The notes under the pieces were generated by a model, which searched no databases, had not been told where the DNA came from, and worked only from the letters and a program-made list of their open reading frames with translations. Both the position numbers and the translations under genes were made by a program. DNA of 64,000 nt from CAYJBH01 sp964369965 (GTDB lineage: Bacteria > Bacillota > Clostridia > Oscillospirales > Ruminococcaceae). Within the stretch, counting starts at the first letter, position 1. Each line of letters begins with the position of its first letter. Location: contig CAYJGF010000016.1 of assembly GCA_964369965.1 (NCBI GenBank), positions 1 to 64,000 on the forward strand, written 5' to 3'. Below, piece after piece: positions 24,829 to 34,211 of the stretch.

Positions 24829-27762
24829 ATGGCTACAATTTCAATCCAATCCGACATGCAGAGTGTCAACTATGAGACGCGATTCAATCTGAGCGTTGAT
24901 GCCTCATTCAGTGGCGTTCAGGGGGCAATCGAAAATGCCGAGATAAAGATGTTTCTACCTAATTATATAGAAGCATCACTCGGCAGTTATGGCGCGCCGA
25001 TAAGGACAGTGCAGGAGGTGGAGGAACAAAACGGTAAAACGGTGGTGTTCGGTCTCGGCGCCGTCGAGGACCTCGGCGTTGCCGTGCGGCTGGATGTTAA
25101 TGCCGGTTTTGCAACGAGCACGCTCAACAACACCGTTTTCGCATGTGAGGCAGAGCTGTTTATCAACGGTGTTAAGACAACCACTTCGGTGGTGAATATC
25201 ACCCTTGTCGCAGTTGCGGAATATGTGATATCAAAGGAGATAATTCTCCCCTCGTCCGCCCCATCTCCCGGCAGTGAGATTTATTATCGCGTCACCTTTG
25301 AAAACATAGGCGATCTCGGTGTGACGGTGCAAAATCTACGCTTTGAGTGCACCGGCAACGACTTCATCACACTGGACGGTACATATGCGGTCGTCGGATA
25401 TGACAAATCCTCACGCTTTGAGGATAAATCAAGGGACGGTGTGACCGGTGTCATCTCAAATAATCTGTTAACGTTCGACCTTGCCTCCTACAAGGGGCAA
25501 AAATATCAGTTTATCTACAGGGCGAACGTATCGCTTGAGGTAAATATTGGCGCCGAGCTAACCACCACCGTGCTATATCGAATAAACTCGGTGGAGATGG
25601 GTAGCGAGCAGAACGTCATTACCACCGCCGACGCTCTGTACGACCCGAAGTTGACACTGTACGGACCGGACTATACCCTGCCGAGTGAATATATCTGCTA
25701 CCGTGCACGGGTGGAAAACGCCGGCAACAGGATAATCAACCTGCCGGAGATGCAGTTACTCCTGCCGGAAGAGATGCGCTGCTATCGCTTTACCACCGGT
25801 TCGTTTTATATCGGTGCAATAAAAGAAAATATCTCGATGCAGTATACTATAGAGTATGAGACCTCCAACAATACGCTCGGTGTGCTCGGTCCGTACAACA
25901 CCGACTCGAACAGCACGGTGAACACCGATAGTTTTTTAGGGCAGGGGGAGTATTTAGTCTCGCTGCGCTGGGTGTTCCCATCGCTCGGAATTGGGGTGAG
26001 GAGTCGTAGTAACTGCACCCTCTACGGCATTGTAGAGGGTGATACACCGGTGCCGTCCGAGATGTCCTGTCGCCTTGACCTTGACTATCAGATTGACGGT
26101 GCAGATCAAAATCTATTAAAATTAAAAGCTACCATAGTGGACGATGTGTGCGTCCTACGACCGAGGTTATCCTCCGACATAGGCGGCAGGAACGATATAA
26201 AGCCGAGTGATGAAATCAGATACAATCTCAACATCGCCTGTATACACTCCCGTCTTGAAAATCCGATAGTGGCGGTGCTAATTCCAAAGGAGTTGACATA
26301 TATAGGCGGTCTTGACATACGATTCAATGATATATTCGGCAGTATTTCACCGCCCGTGCCCCCGGCCGAGGTGGTGGAGAATTTCACGGGTGATAACGAA
26401 ACGCTGATTAAATTCAGTTTTGTGGGGGCGTATGCCTATTCATTTCGGCAACTTGCGGTGATAAATATTGCCTTTGATGCGGCGGTGAAATATGACGCTC
26501 TGGGAGGTATTATGGCATATGGGGTGCTCGGCTGTTCCGACAGTGTCGGTGTGCCTGCCTCGGGATATGATGTGCATCTCGACGAATACGGCATTGCTCC
26601 GCCGTCTGCCTTGGGTGAGCTTTGCAGGAGCAACACCGTGTCCGGCACCGTGATATTCTTTGTCAGCGTATCGTCCAATAAATTGATTATGGGCGCGTTG
26701 GATGAGGCTTATATGGAGGAGCCATCGGTCGGCAGAACCTACGACGGCGGCAAACTGCGATATAAAATAACGGTCAAAAACACCGGCAACGCCGAGCTTA
26801 TAAGCCCCGAGGTGGTGGACATACTGCCCTATGTCGGGGATACCGGTGTCATATTGACCGGCTCGGTGCGAAGGAGTGAGTTCGCGGTCTACACCATCAG
26901 CGAGGTGAGCGCAAAACTGATGCCGGAGAATTCCGAAGTCGGGATAAAAATTCAATATTCCACCTCGGTCAATCCGGTGCGATTTGGCGGCAACTTCAAT
27001 GTCATCGGTGTCGATAACAACTGGAAAAATGTGCCGCCGGACGATATAACAACACTGCGCGCCTTTCGCATCAAGGCGGAAAATGTCACGCTCAAACCCT
27101 CACGCTCGTTAGAGATTGACGTCAACGCCATAGTGCCCATAGGGGTTTCGGAGGATAGCGTCGCGTGGAACTCCTTTGCGGCGAATGTCGCCTATAAAGA
27201 TGAACAGGGCGCTGTGCAACAACTGCTCGCCGTCGAGCCGGAAAAGGTGGGCATAAAGATAGAAAAGCCAGACGAGGGGACGGTGCGTATCGGCGGTGTT
27301 GTGTTCCTCGACGGCGATGGTGACGGCTTGTATGAGGAGGGTGATGCGAATATAAACGACACCGGCGTCGCCCTTTTGGATGAGGAACTACGCGTTGTGG
27401 ATGCTGTTTTTACCGCACCGGATGCAGATGGAAATAACGGGAGGTTTTTGTTCTCAAACATCCCCTCCGGTAAATATTATCTGCGGTTTTTCATTGACAG
27501 TAGGTTATATAAGTTTACAACAACGCGGCTCGGCATTACAAACGGCAGTAGGGCGGACAAACGAAACGGCATGACCGACCTCATTGACACCGATCTTAAC
27601 GGCTCGATAACCGATATCGCCGCCGGACTTGTGAACAGGGATTTTATATCGATAAAGGACGTTATCAAAATCAACAAAAGTGCACGCAGTGTGGTGCGAG
27701 ACGTTGTCAAAAATCAGATGCTGTTGGTGATGAAGCAGGAGGAGCTCAGTGGGTTGATGTAG
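24829..27762 (+). CDS. Large adhesin-like repeat protein without signal peptide
   Basis: The 977-residue protein is built of several immunoglobulin-like, DUF11-like beta modules (YRVTFENIGDLGVTV near 165, YRARVENAGNRIINL near 300, RYKITVKNTGNAELI near 650). At about 815-930 a Cna-B/SdrD-like module follows with GGVVFLDGDGDGLYEEGD. The last 40 residues (ISIKDVIKINKSARSVV, then RDVVKNQML) match the tail of the two small paralogues at 23191 and 23636. There is no signal peptide, sortase motif or membrane anchor. That combination suits a protein assembled from inside the mother cell onto a spore surface; this is inference. ATG 24829 is chosen from GAAAGGTG. Confidence 0.7.
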   Translation: MATISIQSDMQSVNYETRFNLSVDASFSGVQGAIENAEIKMFLPNYIEASLGSYGAPIRTVQEVEEQNGKTVVFGLGAVEDLGVAVRLDVNAGFATSTLNNTVFACEAELFINGVKTTTSVVNITLVAVAEYVISKEIILPSSAPSPGSEIYYRVTFENIGDLGVTVQNLRFECTGNDFITLDGTYAVVGYDKSSRFEDKSRDGVTGVISNNLLTFDLASYKGQKYQFIYRANVSLEVNIGAELTTTVLYRINSVEMGSEQNVITTADALYDPKLTLYGPDYTLPSEYICYRARVENAGNRIINLPEMQLLLPEEMRCYRFTTGSFYIGAIKENISMQYTIEYETSNNTLGVLGPYNTDSNSTVNTDSFLGQGEYLVSLRWVFPSLGIGVRSRSNCTLYGIVEGDTPVPSEMSCRLDLDYQIDGADQNLLKLKATIVDDVCVLRPRLSSDIGGRNDIKPSDEIRYNLNIACIHSRLENPIVAVLIPKELTYIGGLDIRFNDIFGSISPPVPPAEVVENFTGDNETLIKFSFVGAYAYSFRQLAVINIAFDAAVKYDALGGIMAYGVLGCSDSVGVPASGYDVHLDEYGIAPPSALGELCRSNTVSGTVIFFVSVSSNKLIMGALDEAYMEEPSVGRTYDGGKLRYKITVKNTGNAELISPEVVDILPYVGDTGVILTGSVRRSEFAVYTISEVSAKLMPENSEVGIKIQYSTSVNPVRFGGNFNVIGVDNNWKNVPPDDITTLRAFRIKAENVTLKPSRSLEIDVNAIVPIGVSEDSVAWNSFAANVAYKDEQGAVQQLLAVEPEKVGIKIEKPDEGTVRIGGVVFLDGDGDGLYEEGDANINDTGVALLDEELRVVDAVFTAPDADGNNGRFLFSNIPSGKYYLRFFIDSRLYKFTTTRLGITNGSRADKRNGMTDLIDTDLNGSITDIAAGLVNRDFISIKDVIKINKSARSVVRDVVKNQMLLVMKQEELSGLM

Positions 27763-27771
27763 GCTATAAAT

Positions 27772-27799
27772 AAAGGGACATGGAAATCCATGTCCCTTT
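27772..27799. terminator. Bidirectional terminator between convergent genes
   Basis: A perfect 12-bp stem AAAGGGACATGG (27772-27783) with CCATGTCCCTTT (27788-27799) and a 4-nt loop lies between the adhesin-like gene and galE, which converge here. Confidence 0.8.
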
Positions 27800-27814
27800 A
27801 TGTTATATTGGTCT

Positions 27815-28831
27815 CTACTCTACATACCCGTTCGGGTTGCCGCTTTGCCATCTCCAGCTGTCGGCACACATCTCCTCAATGCCGTATTGTGCCACCCAGC
27901 CCAGTTCTTCACGCGCCTTTTTGGTGTCGGCATAGCAGACGGCGATGTCACCGGGGCGACGGGGCATTATTTTATAGGGAACTGCCTTGCCGCTCGCCTT
28001 TTCATACGCCCCTACCACGTCAAGGACGGAGTAGCCGTTGCCGGTCCCGAGGTTGCAGACAAAAACGCCCTGTGTATCATCTAATTTTTTCAGTGCCGCG
28101 ACATGACCTTTTGCGAGATCCACGACATGGATATAATCGCGCACTCCGGTGCCGTCCGGCGTGTCATAATCGTTGCCGAATACCGACAGCTCTTTGAGCT
28201 TGCCGACCGCAACCTGTGCTATATAGGGGACAAGGTTGTTCGGTATGTCGGACGGGTCCTCGCCTATTCTGCCGCTCTTATGTGCGCCTATCGGATTAAA
28301 ATATCGCAGAAGCGCTACCTTTAAATCCTTGTCGGAGTAGGCTGTGTCGGTGAGCATATGCTCCACCATCAGCTTTGTCTGCCCATAAGGGTTGGTGGCG
28401 GATAAAGGGAAATCCTCGGTGATAGGGACCGTCGCAGGATTGCCGTATACCGTAGCAGAGGAGGAGAAAACAATCTTTTTCACGTTGTATTTCCTCATGC
28501 AGGTGAGCAGATTGAGGGTGGAGGTGAGGTTATTTGTGTAGTATTCAATAGGTTTCGCCACGCTCTCGCCCACCGCCTTGAGTGCGGCGAAATGAATGAC
28601 CGAGTCAATGTCGGGATATTTTGCAAAAAGATTATCCACCGCCTCGATATCACAAAGCTCGCATTTTTCAAACGGGAAGTTAACGCCGGTCAACTCGCGA
28701 ACCCTCGCGACCGCCTCCTCGCAGGAGTTATACAGATTATCCGCCATGACAATGTCATAGCCCGCCTCGATAAGCTCCACCACCGTGTGACTGCCGATAT
28801 AACCGGCACCGCCTGCAACTAATACTGACAT
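27815..28831 (-). CDS. galE: UDP-glucose 4-epimerase
   Basis: GalE interconverts UDP-glucose and UDP-galactose, linking galactose use with polysaccharide synthesis. The 338-residue protein is an extended short-chain dehydrogenase with the NAD-binding GGAGYIGSH at residues 7-15, the SSSATVYG segment, and the catalytic YGQTK motif near 150. PIGAHKSGRIGEDP and GTGNGYSVLDV are typical of GalE. AAAGGAAT precedes the ATG. A UROD-family gene lies 37 nt upstream on the same strand and may share its transcript. Confidence 0.96.
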   Translation of the reverse strand: MSVLVAGGAGYIGSHTVVELIEAGYDIVMADNLYNSCEEAVARVRELTGVNFPFEKCELCDIEAVDNLFAKYPDIDSVIHFAALKAVGESVAKPIEYYTNNLTSTLNLLTCMRKYNVKKIVFSSSATVYGNPATVPITEDFPLSATNPYGQTKLMVEHMLTDTAYSDKDLKVALLRYFNPIGAHKSGRIGEDPSDIPNNLVPYIAQVAVGKLKELSVFGNDYDTPDGTGVRDYIHVVDLAKGHVAALKKLDDTQGVFVCNLGTGNGYSVLDVVGAYEKASGKAVPYKIMPRRPGDIAVCYADTKKAREELGWVAQYGIEEMCADSWRWQSGNPNGYVE

Positions 28832-28868
28832 AAAAAATTCCTTTCTGTTTTTTTACCTTATTGTTTTG

Positions 28869-29957
28869 TTACCTTATTGTTCTTGTCAACTCTGCAATCA
28901 TTTTGAACTTTTCCACCTCAACAAAAGGTGGGCAACTGTCGGAGTTTGCGAGGATATAACGTGTGCCTTTCATACGCTCTAAAATACCGACGACCGTTTC
29001 TCTTAACTCCTCCATGGAGCTATCGAGCAAAAAAACCGGTTCGATACCGCCGATAATCGCGAGATCATCACGAAGTTTGTCGCGCGCGTCAAACAGCTCT
29101 ATGTTGCCGGTCGGGGGTGGGCTGAGCGACTCAATGGCATCTATTTTACTGCCGGATATGCCGGACATAAGGTCTTTAAGGTGACCGCAGGCGTGGTGGA
29201 CAAGAAGTTTATCACTGCCGTGCAATATATCCGCCCACTGGTCTATCTCCGGTCTTGTGTACTCTAAAAACATGTCCGGATTGATGTTTGTGGTGGAGGA
29301 ATCCTCCCAAAAGATAAAGCCATCGGCGCAGGATTTTGCCGCTATTTCCACCGTTTCGCGGTCGCGCTCTTTCATGACCGACAGGCACTGTGCCACCTCG
29401 TCGGGGTTATCGTATAAAAGATAGGTCAAATCCTCGGTGCCGCACCAATGCTCCACCAAAGATTGAAAGGCGGTCTTGTTCATCGCACCGATGACAGGCA
29501 GGATAAGTGCCTCCTCCCCGAGCTTTTTATACTCGGCTTCAAATTCGCACAGTTTATCTTCAAACGTCATGTTCTCATAAATATACTCGAGGATTTTCAG
29601 CCCCTCGACATCCTTGACAGGGTGGTCTATCAAAAACCACGAATCACCGCCGGGTGAATACTTGTGGCGAAATTCAAGGTTGCCGAACTTTGTTGTATAT
29701 CGACTGTAACGATACTCCCCTTTAGTTTCACAACTAAACTCGCAGTTGTTGTATTTAACATCAAAAAGGTTGACAAATCCACGCAGTAGGGGGTCGGCAT
29801 TTATCTCTTTCATATATGTGAGCTGCCCTTTTGCCTGCACCTCTTTCGGGAGATGTTCAAAATAGTAGGCAAGGAAAGGGGAAAAGGGTATGCGGTCAAC
29901 CTCACGCCCTTTTATAGAGTTTAAAAGTCGCTGTTTGACGGTCATCTGCTCGCTCAT
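28869..29957 (-). CDS. Uroporphyrinogen decarboxylase-family protein (not HemE)
   Basis: This 362-residue protein has the UROD fold of the MtaA/CmuA methyltransferase branch, enzymes that often move methyl groups between corrinoid proteins and cofactors. Signatures are VDRIPFSPF near the start, VEHWCGTEDL, and HACGHLKDLM near 250, where a His and Cys resemble the metal ligands of that branch. No haem gene or corrinoid protein is close, so HemE is unlikely and methyl transfer unproven. AAGAGG precedes the ATG. It neighbours the YesMN regulators and lies opposite two more UROD-fold genes at 34212 and 35300. Confidence 0.8.
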   Translation of the reverse strand: MSEQMTVKQRLLNSIKGREVDRIPFSPFLAYYFEHLPKEVQAKGQLTYMKEINADPLLRGFVNLFDVKYNNCEFSCETKGEYRYSRYTTKFGNLEFRHKYSPGGDSWFLIDHPVKDVEGLKILEYIYENMTFEDKLCEFEAEYKKLGEEALILPVIGAMNKTAFQSLVEHWCGTEDLTYLLYDNPDEVAQCLSVMKERDRETVEIAAKSCADGFIFWEDSSTTNINPDMFLEYTRPEIDQWADILHGSDKLLVHHACGHLKDLMSGISGSKIDAIESLSPPPTGNIELFDARDKLRDDLAIIGGIEPVFLLDSSMEELRETVVGILERMKGTRYILANSDSCPPFVEVEKFKMIAELTRTIR

Positions 29958-30011
29958 GTTTTACCTCTTGGCTTTTGTTTTGCTATATAATAACACATGT
30001 GTGTTTCAAAG

Positions 30012-30767
30012 TCAATTCATTGTGCTCGCCCTATAGTCAAGCGGTGACATGCCGGTTGTCTTTTTAAAGATGCGACTGAAATATCCTTGCTCGGGATAGC
30101 CAATTTCTTCCCCAATCTGCTTTATAGATAAAGGAGGGGTTCGCAAAAGGAGAGTTTGCGCCTTTTTGACCCGCAGTTGTATAATGTATTTTTGCGGTGG
30201 CATGTTGTATTTTTGCAGGAACAGACGCGTCAAATAGCTCGGTGAGTAGTGGATAGACTCCGCAAGGCGGTTGAGGTTTATTTCGCTTTTATAGTTTTTT
30301 GCAATATGATCGTGTAGGATGATAACCGCCTCCTCCTTTGAAACGGTGGCGGAATAATCGGCAAGCTCCTCACCGCTTTTTTGCAGGTTCAACTTGTGGC
30401 GAATGTTGCGCAGGGCGTTTATTAATTCATCGGTATCCACCGGTTTTAAAAGATAGTCGTTCACACCATGCTTTATAGCACTTTTGGCATAGTTGAAGTC
30501 GGAAAATCCGCTTATTATAACCACATGCACAAAGGGGTAATACGTCGATAGATTTTCTATCAGCTCAATGCCGGTCATGGTCGGCATCCTGATATCGGTT
30601 ATGAGCAGATCCGGCATGTGCTTTTCAACAAGCTCCAGCGCCTGCACTCCGTTTGCCGCCCTGCCGATGACCTGAAATCCGAGATCGGTCTTGTGTATTT
30701 TGCGCACAAGGCTCTCCATCTGGAGCTCCTCATCCTCCGCTACTACAACTTTATATGCCTGATTCAT
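30012..30767 (-). CDS. AraC-type response regulator (YesN family)
   Basis: The 251-residue protein pairs with the kinase at 30751. A receiver domain occupies about residues 6-125 with EDEE at the acidic pocket, phospho-acceptor Asp57 in LLITDIRMP, and KP at the end (LLKPVD). The C-terminal AraC helix-turn-helix is at about 150-250, with HYSPSYLTRLFLQKY and a second helix ending FKKTTGMSPLDYR. Such regulators activate sugar ABC operons when their ligand or surface signal is sensed. It overlaps the kinase gene by 17 nt, and the obvious target is the divergent operon at 32736. Confidence 0.93.
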   Translation of the reverse strand: MNQAYKVVVAEDEELQMESLVRKIHKTDLGFQVIGRAANGVQALELVEKHMPDLLITDIRMPTMTGIELIENLSTYYPFVHVVIISGFSDFNYAKSAIKHGVNDYLLKPVDTDELINALRNIRHKLNLQKSGEELADYSATVSKEEAVIILHDHIAKNYKSEINLNRLAESIHYSPSYLTRLFLQKYNMPPQKYIIQLRVKKAQTLLLRTPPLSIKQIGEEIGYPEQGYFSRIFKKTTGMSPLDYRASTMN

Positions 30768-32580
30768 CTACAAACTCCTCACTCTTTAAATCCTCACCGA
30801 AATTCTTTCGCCCTATGCTCACCTTGGCGTGCCCTTGCTCGGTATTCTCCACCTCAAATATGCTATCTTCACCGCAAAAAAGCCTCCACCGCAGATAGAC
30901 GTTGAGTGTCCCGAGCCCTTCGATGCGCAGTTCCGGTATGCCTTTTTCCGTGTCGGCATTTTTTATTCGCTCCCTTATCTTTTCGAGCGCTTGCTTTGAA
31001 AAGCCGGTGCCGCTGTTTTCTACCTCGATTATCCAACCGTCTCCTTTGGAATATCCTTTTATGGAGAAGTTCCAGGGTGGGTCTGTCTCGGTCCCGTACT
31101 TGACCGCATTCTCCACTATCGGCTGAATTAACAATCGTGGCACCGACTGACGCAACAGCTCGGGGTCGATGTCTATCTCGTAGGAGAGACTGCTCTGATA
31201 GCGAACCTTCATGCAGTACAAAAATTTTTTAACATAGTCAATCTCTTGACCGAGCTTGACAGGGCGCTCCACCGTGTCGGAAATATATCGCATCATGGAG
31301 GACATGTTTCGACAGATGACGACCACGTCATCATTTTTTCCATCCTCGGCGAGCACTATAACACTGGCGAGCATGTTAAAATAAAAATGTGGATTTATCT
31401 GACTTTGCAACGCTAAAAATCGTGACTTTTGCTCCTGTTGACGCGTCTCGATAAGCTCATACATAGAGGTTTTTAGGTTTTGTCGCATCTGATAAAAGGT
31501 ATCGTTGAGGATATCAAGCTCCACATAGCTGTTTTTGCCGAGCGAGTCCGCCCCCTCCGACAGGGTGTCGAGTTGAGTGCCTTGAATATTGCTCTGCAAC
31601 GCTCGGATAGGTCGCAGTAGAGAGTAGGTCATAAAATAGGTTAGCCCAACCAACAGAACAAGCGATATTACTATAGCTATCACCACAAAAAAAGTAAGGT
31701 TGTCGACCGGCTCCATCACGGTGTCTCGGTCCTGAACCGCAACATATCTCCAGTCGGTAAAATCATCGGTGAAGTGTACTATCACCTCATCCCTTGCGGT
31801 CACCTCGTTATTATAGACAAAGTTGGTCGGCGTGTTTTGAATCAGGGTGAAGTAGTCATATGGAGTTTCCTCCCCATCTAAATCATAGGGGAAGAGCATA
31901 TCTCCGGCGGAATTATAGACAAAAATCTCCATCTCATTTTGTTGTGAGGTTAAAAAGGAGAATACCGGATAGAATATCGATTTGCAGGTCTTTGCCACCT
32001 CAAGGGCGCCCACCTGTTCACCGTAGGTGTTAAAAAAAGCTCGAAAGAGCGAAATGTAAGGCACCTGCACGTTTGTCTGACTTATTAGATTTTTGCCGGT
32101 CTCGGGCACGCCGAGCAATTTTATTCCACCTGTGGTCTGTGTCGTCTCTATCCACGGTTTATCTTCGGGATTATAGGGGGAAACCTGCACAAAACTGCTG
32201 AAACTGATCACATTGTCATTAAAATCATAGAGATAAAACAAATCCGCTTTACCCTCGGTGCCGTTGAGAGTGATACACAGGTCGGAGAATTCGGTCCGGT
32301 TGAGCTTTGTCACGTCCAGCTCTGCCGAGTCCAGCAGATTGCGCGCCCCCATACTGTACTGTATATTAACCGAAACGGAGTCCATCTCTTCAACCTCAAA
32401 ACCACACTGCTCCATCAATGATGCAAGGTTTGCCTCCAGTGAGTTGTTAACCTCATTTTGTAGTGTGTTTAAGGAAAAGCTATAAAAAAAAGCGAAAAAC
32501 ATTATTATGATTGCACTGCAAAGTCCAAAATAAAACAGGAAGAATCGGGACTGCAACCTATGTTTTTTGGTTATCTTCAT
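30751..32580 (-). CDS. Sensor histidine kinase (YesM family)
   Basis: The 609-residue membrane kinase has an N-terminal helix (about 13-35), an extracellular double-Cache-like sensor to about 300, a second helix (FFVVIAIVISLVLLVGLTYF), a HAMP domain, and the His_kinase module. The phospho-histidine is in QSQINPHFYFNML. The C-terminal ATPase domain is intact (VENAVKYG, then GTGFSKQALEK). It belongs to the family sensing carbohydrates together with a YesN partner. It diverges from the sugar-binding protein gene, which starts 155 nt away. Confidence 0.92.
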   Translation of the reverse strand: MKITKKHRLQSRFFLFYFGLCSAIIIMFFAFFYSFSLNTLQNEVNNSLEANLASLMEQCGFEVEEMDSVSVNIQYSMGARNLLDSAELDVTKLNRTEFSDLCITLNGTEGKADLFYLYDFNDNVISFSSFVQVSPYNPEDKPWIETTQTTGGIKLLGVPETGKNLISQTNVQVPYISLFRAFFNTYGEQVGALEVAKTCKSIFYPVFSFLTSQQNEMEIFVYNSAGDMLFPYDLDGEETPYDYFTLIQNTPTNFVYNNEVTARDEVIVHFTDDFTDWRYVAVQDRDTVMEPVDNLTFFVVIAIVISLVLLVGLTYFMTYSLLRPIRALQSNIQGTQLDTLSEGADSLGKNSYVELDILNDTFYQMRQNLKTSMYELIETRQQEQKSRFLALQSQINPHFYFNMLASVIVLAEDGKNDDVVVICRNMSSMMRYISDTVERPVKLGQEIDYVKKFLYCMKVRYQSSLSYEIDIDPELLRQSVPRLLIQPIVENAVKYGTETDPPWNFSIKGYSKGDGWIIEVENSGTGFSKQALEKIRERIKNADTEKGIPELRIEGLGTLNVYLRWRLFCGEDSIFEVENTEQGHAKVSIGRKNFGEDLKSEEFVDESGI

Positions 32581-32735
32581 GAAAAACTCTCCACTTTTTT
32601 GTTCATTATATCACATTAGTAAAATAAGTGCAAATTTATGTTAAAAATGTGTATAGATTATTTTTGATTTATGATATATAATCAACAACATAGCGATGTC
32701 AAAAGGACGTCGCATAATATGGAGGAAAATATAAC

Positions 32736-34124
32736 ATGAAAGTAAAACGTTTACTTTACATCGCACTCAGCCTCGTGCTCAGCCTTTCGCTGCTCGCCGG
32801 CTGTAGCTCCGCACCTGCAGAGGAGTCAGCACCTGCTGCCGACGCTGCTGAGGAGTCCGCAGCACCCGCAGAAGAGGGCGGCGAAGAGGCCGCATCTACC
32901 GACTTTGCCGGCGACGAGCTGAGCATCTTTGTTTCATCCGGTTGGATGGAGACCTACTACGATGAGACCATCGACCGTTTTGAAGAGACGTACGATGTCA
33001 CCGTCGACCTGCAGGTTATGGCAGGTGAGCAGTATTTCGACCTTTTAAGCACCAAACTTTCCACCGCCACCATGGCAGACGTATTCTGGATTCAATCCAA
33101 CGCCACCGCTATTACGCAGGTTATCGGCGACCCGGAAGAATACCTGATAGACTTCTCGGGTGAGGAATGGCAGAGTGTTATGCCGGAGACACGTCAGGTC
33201 GGTTGTATGGTAGACGGCAAACTTTACGGTCTGCATGTCTGGCACAACTCCCCCGAGTATGTCTTTGTCTATAACAAAACCATGTTCGACGAGCTGGGTC
33301 TCACCGCTCCCACCAACTATGAAGAGTTCATGACCGTTCTTGCGGCAGTAGCCGAGACCGGCATCACCTACCCGTGGTTCATGCCGGGTGCCGACTCCTG
33401 GCAACATCAGCTCCCGTTTTTCCAGATTGGTCCCGTTTACGAGGAGCACACCCCCGGTCTGTACGACTCCCTCAACAACAACACCGCAACTTTTGCAGAT
33501 AACGAGAAGATGTTAGAGGTTCTCGGTCAGTTCAAAGAGATATCCGATCTTGGCTACATGGGTCCTGACTGGATCGGCACAAGCAGTGCAAACATGATCA
33601 ACGAGATGGCGGACCGCAACGCTGCAATGACCGTTGCAAACTCCGGCTTTATCAAACAACTTCAGGATGAAACCGGCACCGAGGACGAGTTTGGTCTGTT
33701 CTTAATTCCGCTGGGCGACAACACCCACTTCCCGACCAACCCGGTTGGACCGACCATGTTCGGCTACAAAGGCACCGAGAATGAGGCGCTTGTGCGCGAG
33801 TGGTTCCATTTTGTCACCACCACCGAGAGCCTACAAGAGATCCTCGACAACTCCGTCTATACCAACCTTCACGTAACCGACACCGACGTCGTCCAGAACT
33901 GGATACCGGAGGAGCTGGCGTTTATGGAGACAATAGATCCGAACAAGATGGCCGTATCTGTTATGCAGACCGGTACACTGTACACCAACGACTACTGGAT
34001 GCCTTTCGGCGCCGACCTGATTGCATATTGCCAGGGCGACATGGAGGCAAACCAAGTCCTTCAAAACCTTGACACCTTCCGTGCTGAGACAGCCGAGGTT
34101 ATGGGCAACCCCGATTGGGAATAA
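32736..34124 (+). CDS. Sugar ABC transporter substrate-binding lipoprotein
   Basis: This is the extracellular receptor of a family-1 carbohydrate importer. The 462-residue protein has a lipoprotein signal with LLAGC lipobox (Cys23) and then a disordered Ala/Glu-rich linker of about 35 residues. The two-lobed binding fold follows, with MAGEQYFDLLSTKLS near the start and GLYDSLNNN in the middle. AATATGGAGG precedes the ATG. A TATAAT box lies at 32677-32682 without a good -35, as expected for a promoter that needs the adjacent YesN activator. A strong hairpin follows the gene. The sugar is unknown. Confidence 0.93.
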   Translation: MKVKRLLYIALSLVLSLSLLAGCSSAPAEESAPAADAAEESAAPAEEGGEEAASTDFAGDELSIFVSSGWMETYYDETIDRFEETYDVTVDLQVMAGEQYFDLLSTKLSTATMADVFWIQSNATAITQVIGDPEEYLIDFSGEEWQSVMPETRQVGCMVDGKLYGLHVWHNSPEYVFVYNKTMFDELGLTAPTNYEEFMTVLAAVAETGITYPWFMPGADSWQHQLPFFQIGPVYEEHTPGLYDSLNNNTATFADNEKMLEVLGQFKEISDLGYMGPDWIGTSSANMINEMADRNAAMTVANSGFIKQLQDETGTEDEFGLFLIPLGDNTHFPTNPVGPTMFGYKGTENEALVREWFHFVTTTESLQEILDNSVYTNLHVTDTDVVQNWIPEELAFMETIDPNKMAVSVMQTGTLYTNDYWMPFGADLIAYCQGDMEANQVLQNLDTFRAETAEVMGNPDWE

Positions 34125-34147
34125 TTCTAATATAGCATAACAACTGT

Positions 34148-34190
34148 AAGGCAGTGTCGGCTTGATAAAACAACTTGCCGACATTGCCTT
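34148..34190 (+). terminator. Partial terminator hairpin after the binding-protein gene
   Basis: AAGGCAGTGTCGGC (34148-34161) pairs with GCCGACATTGCCTT (34177-34190), 14 bp with one G-U pair, followed by only TTAAAT. It probably lets part of the transcription continue, giving more binding protein than downstream products. Confidence 0.65.
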
Positions 34191-34211
34191 TTAAATAGCC
34201 AAGGAGTGAAG

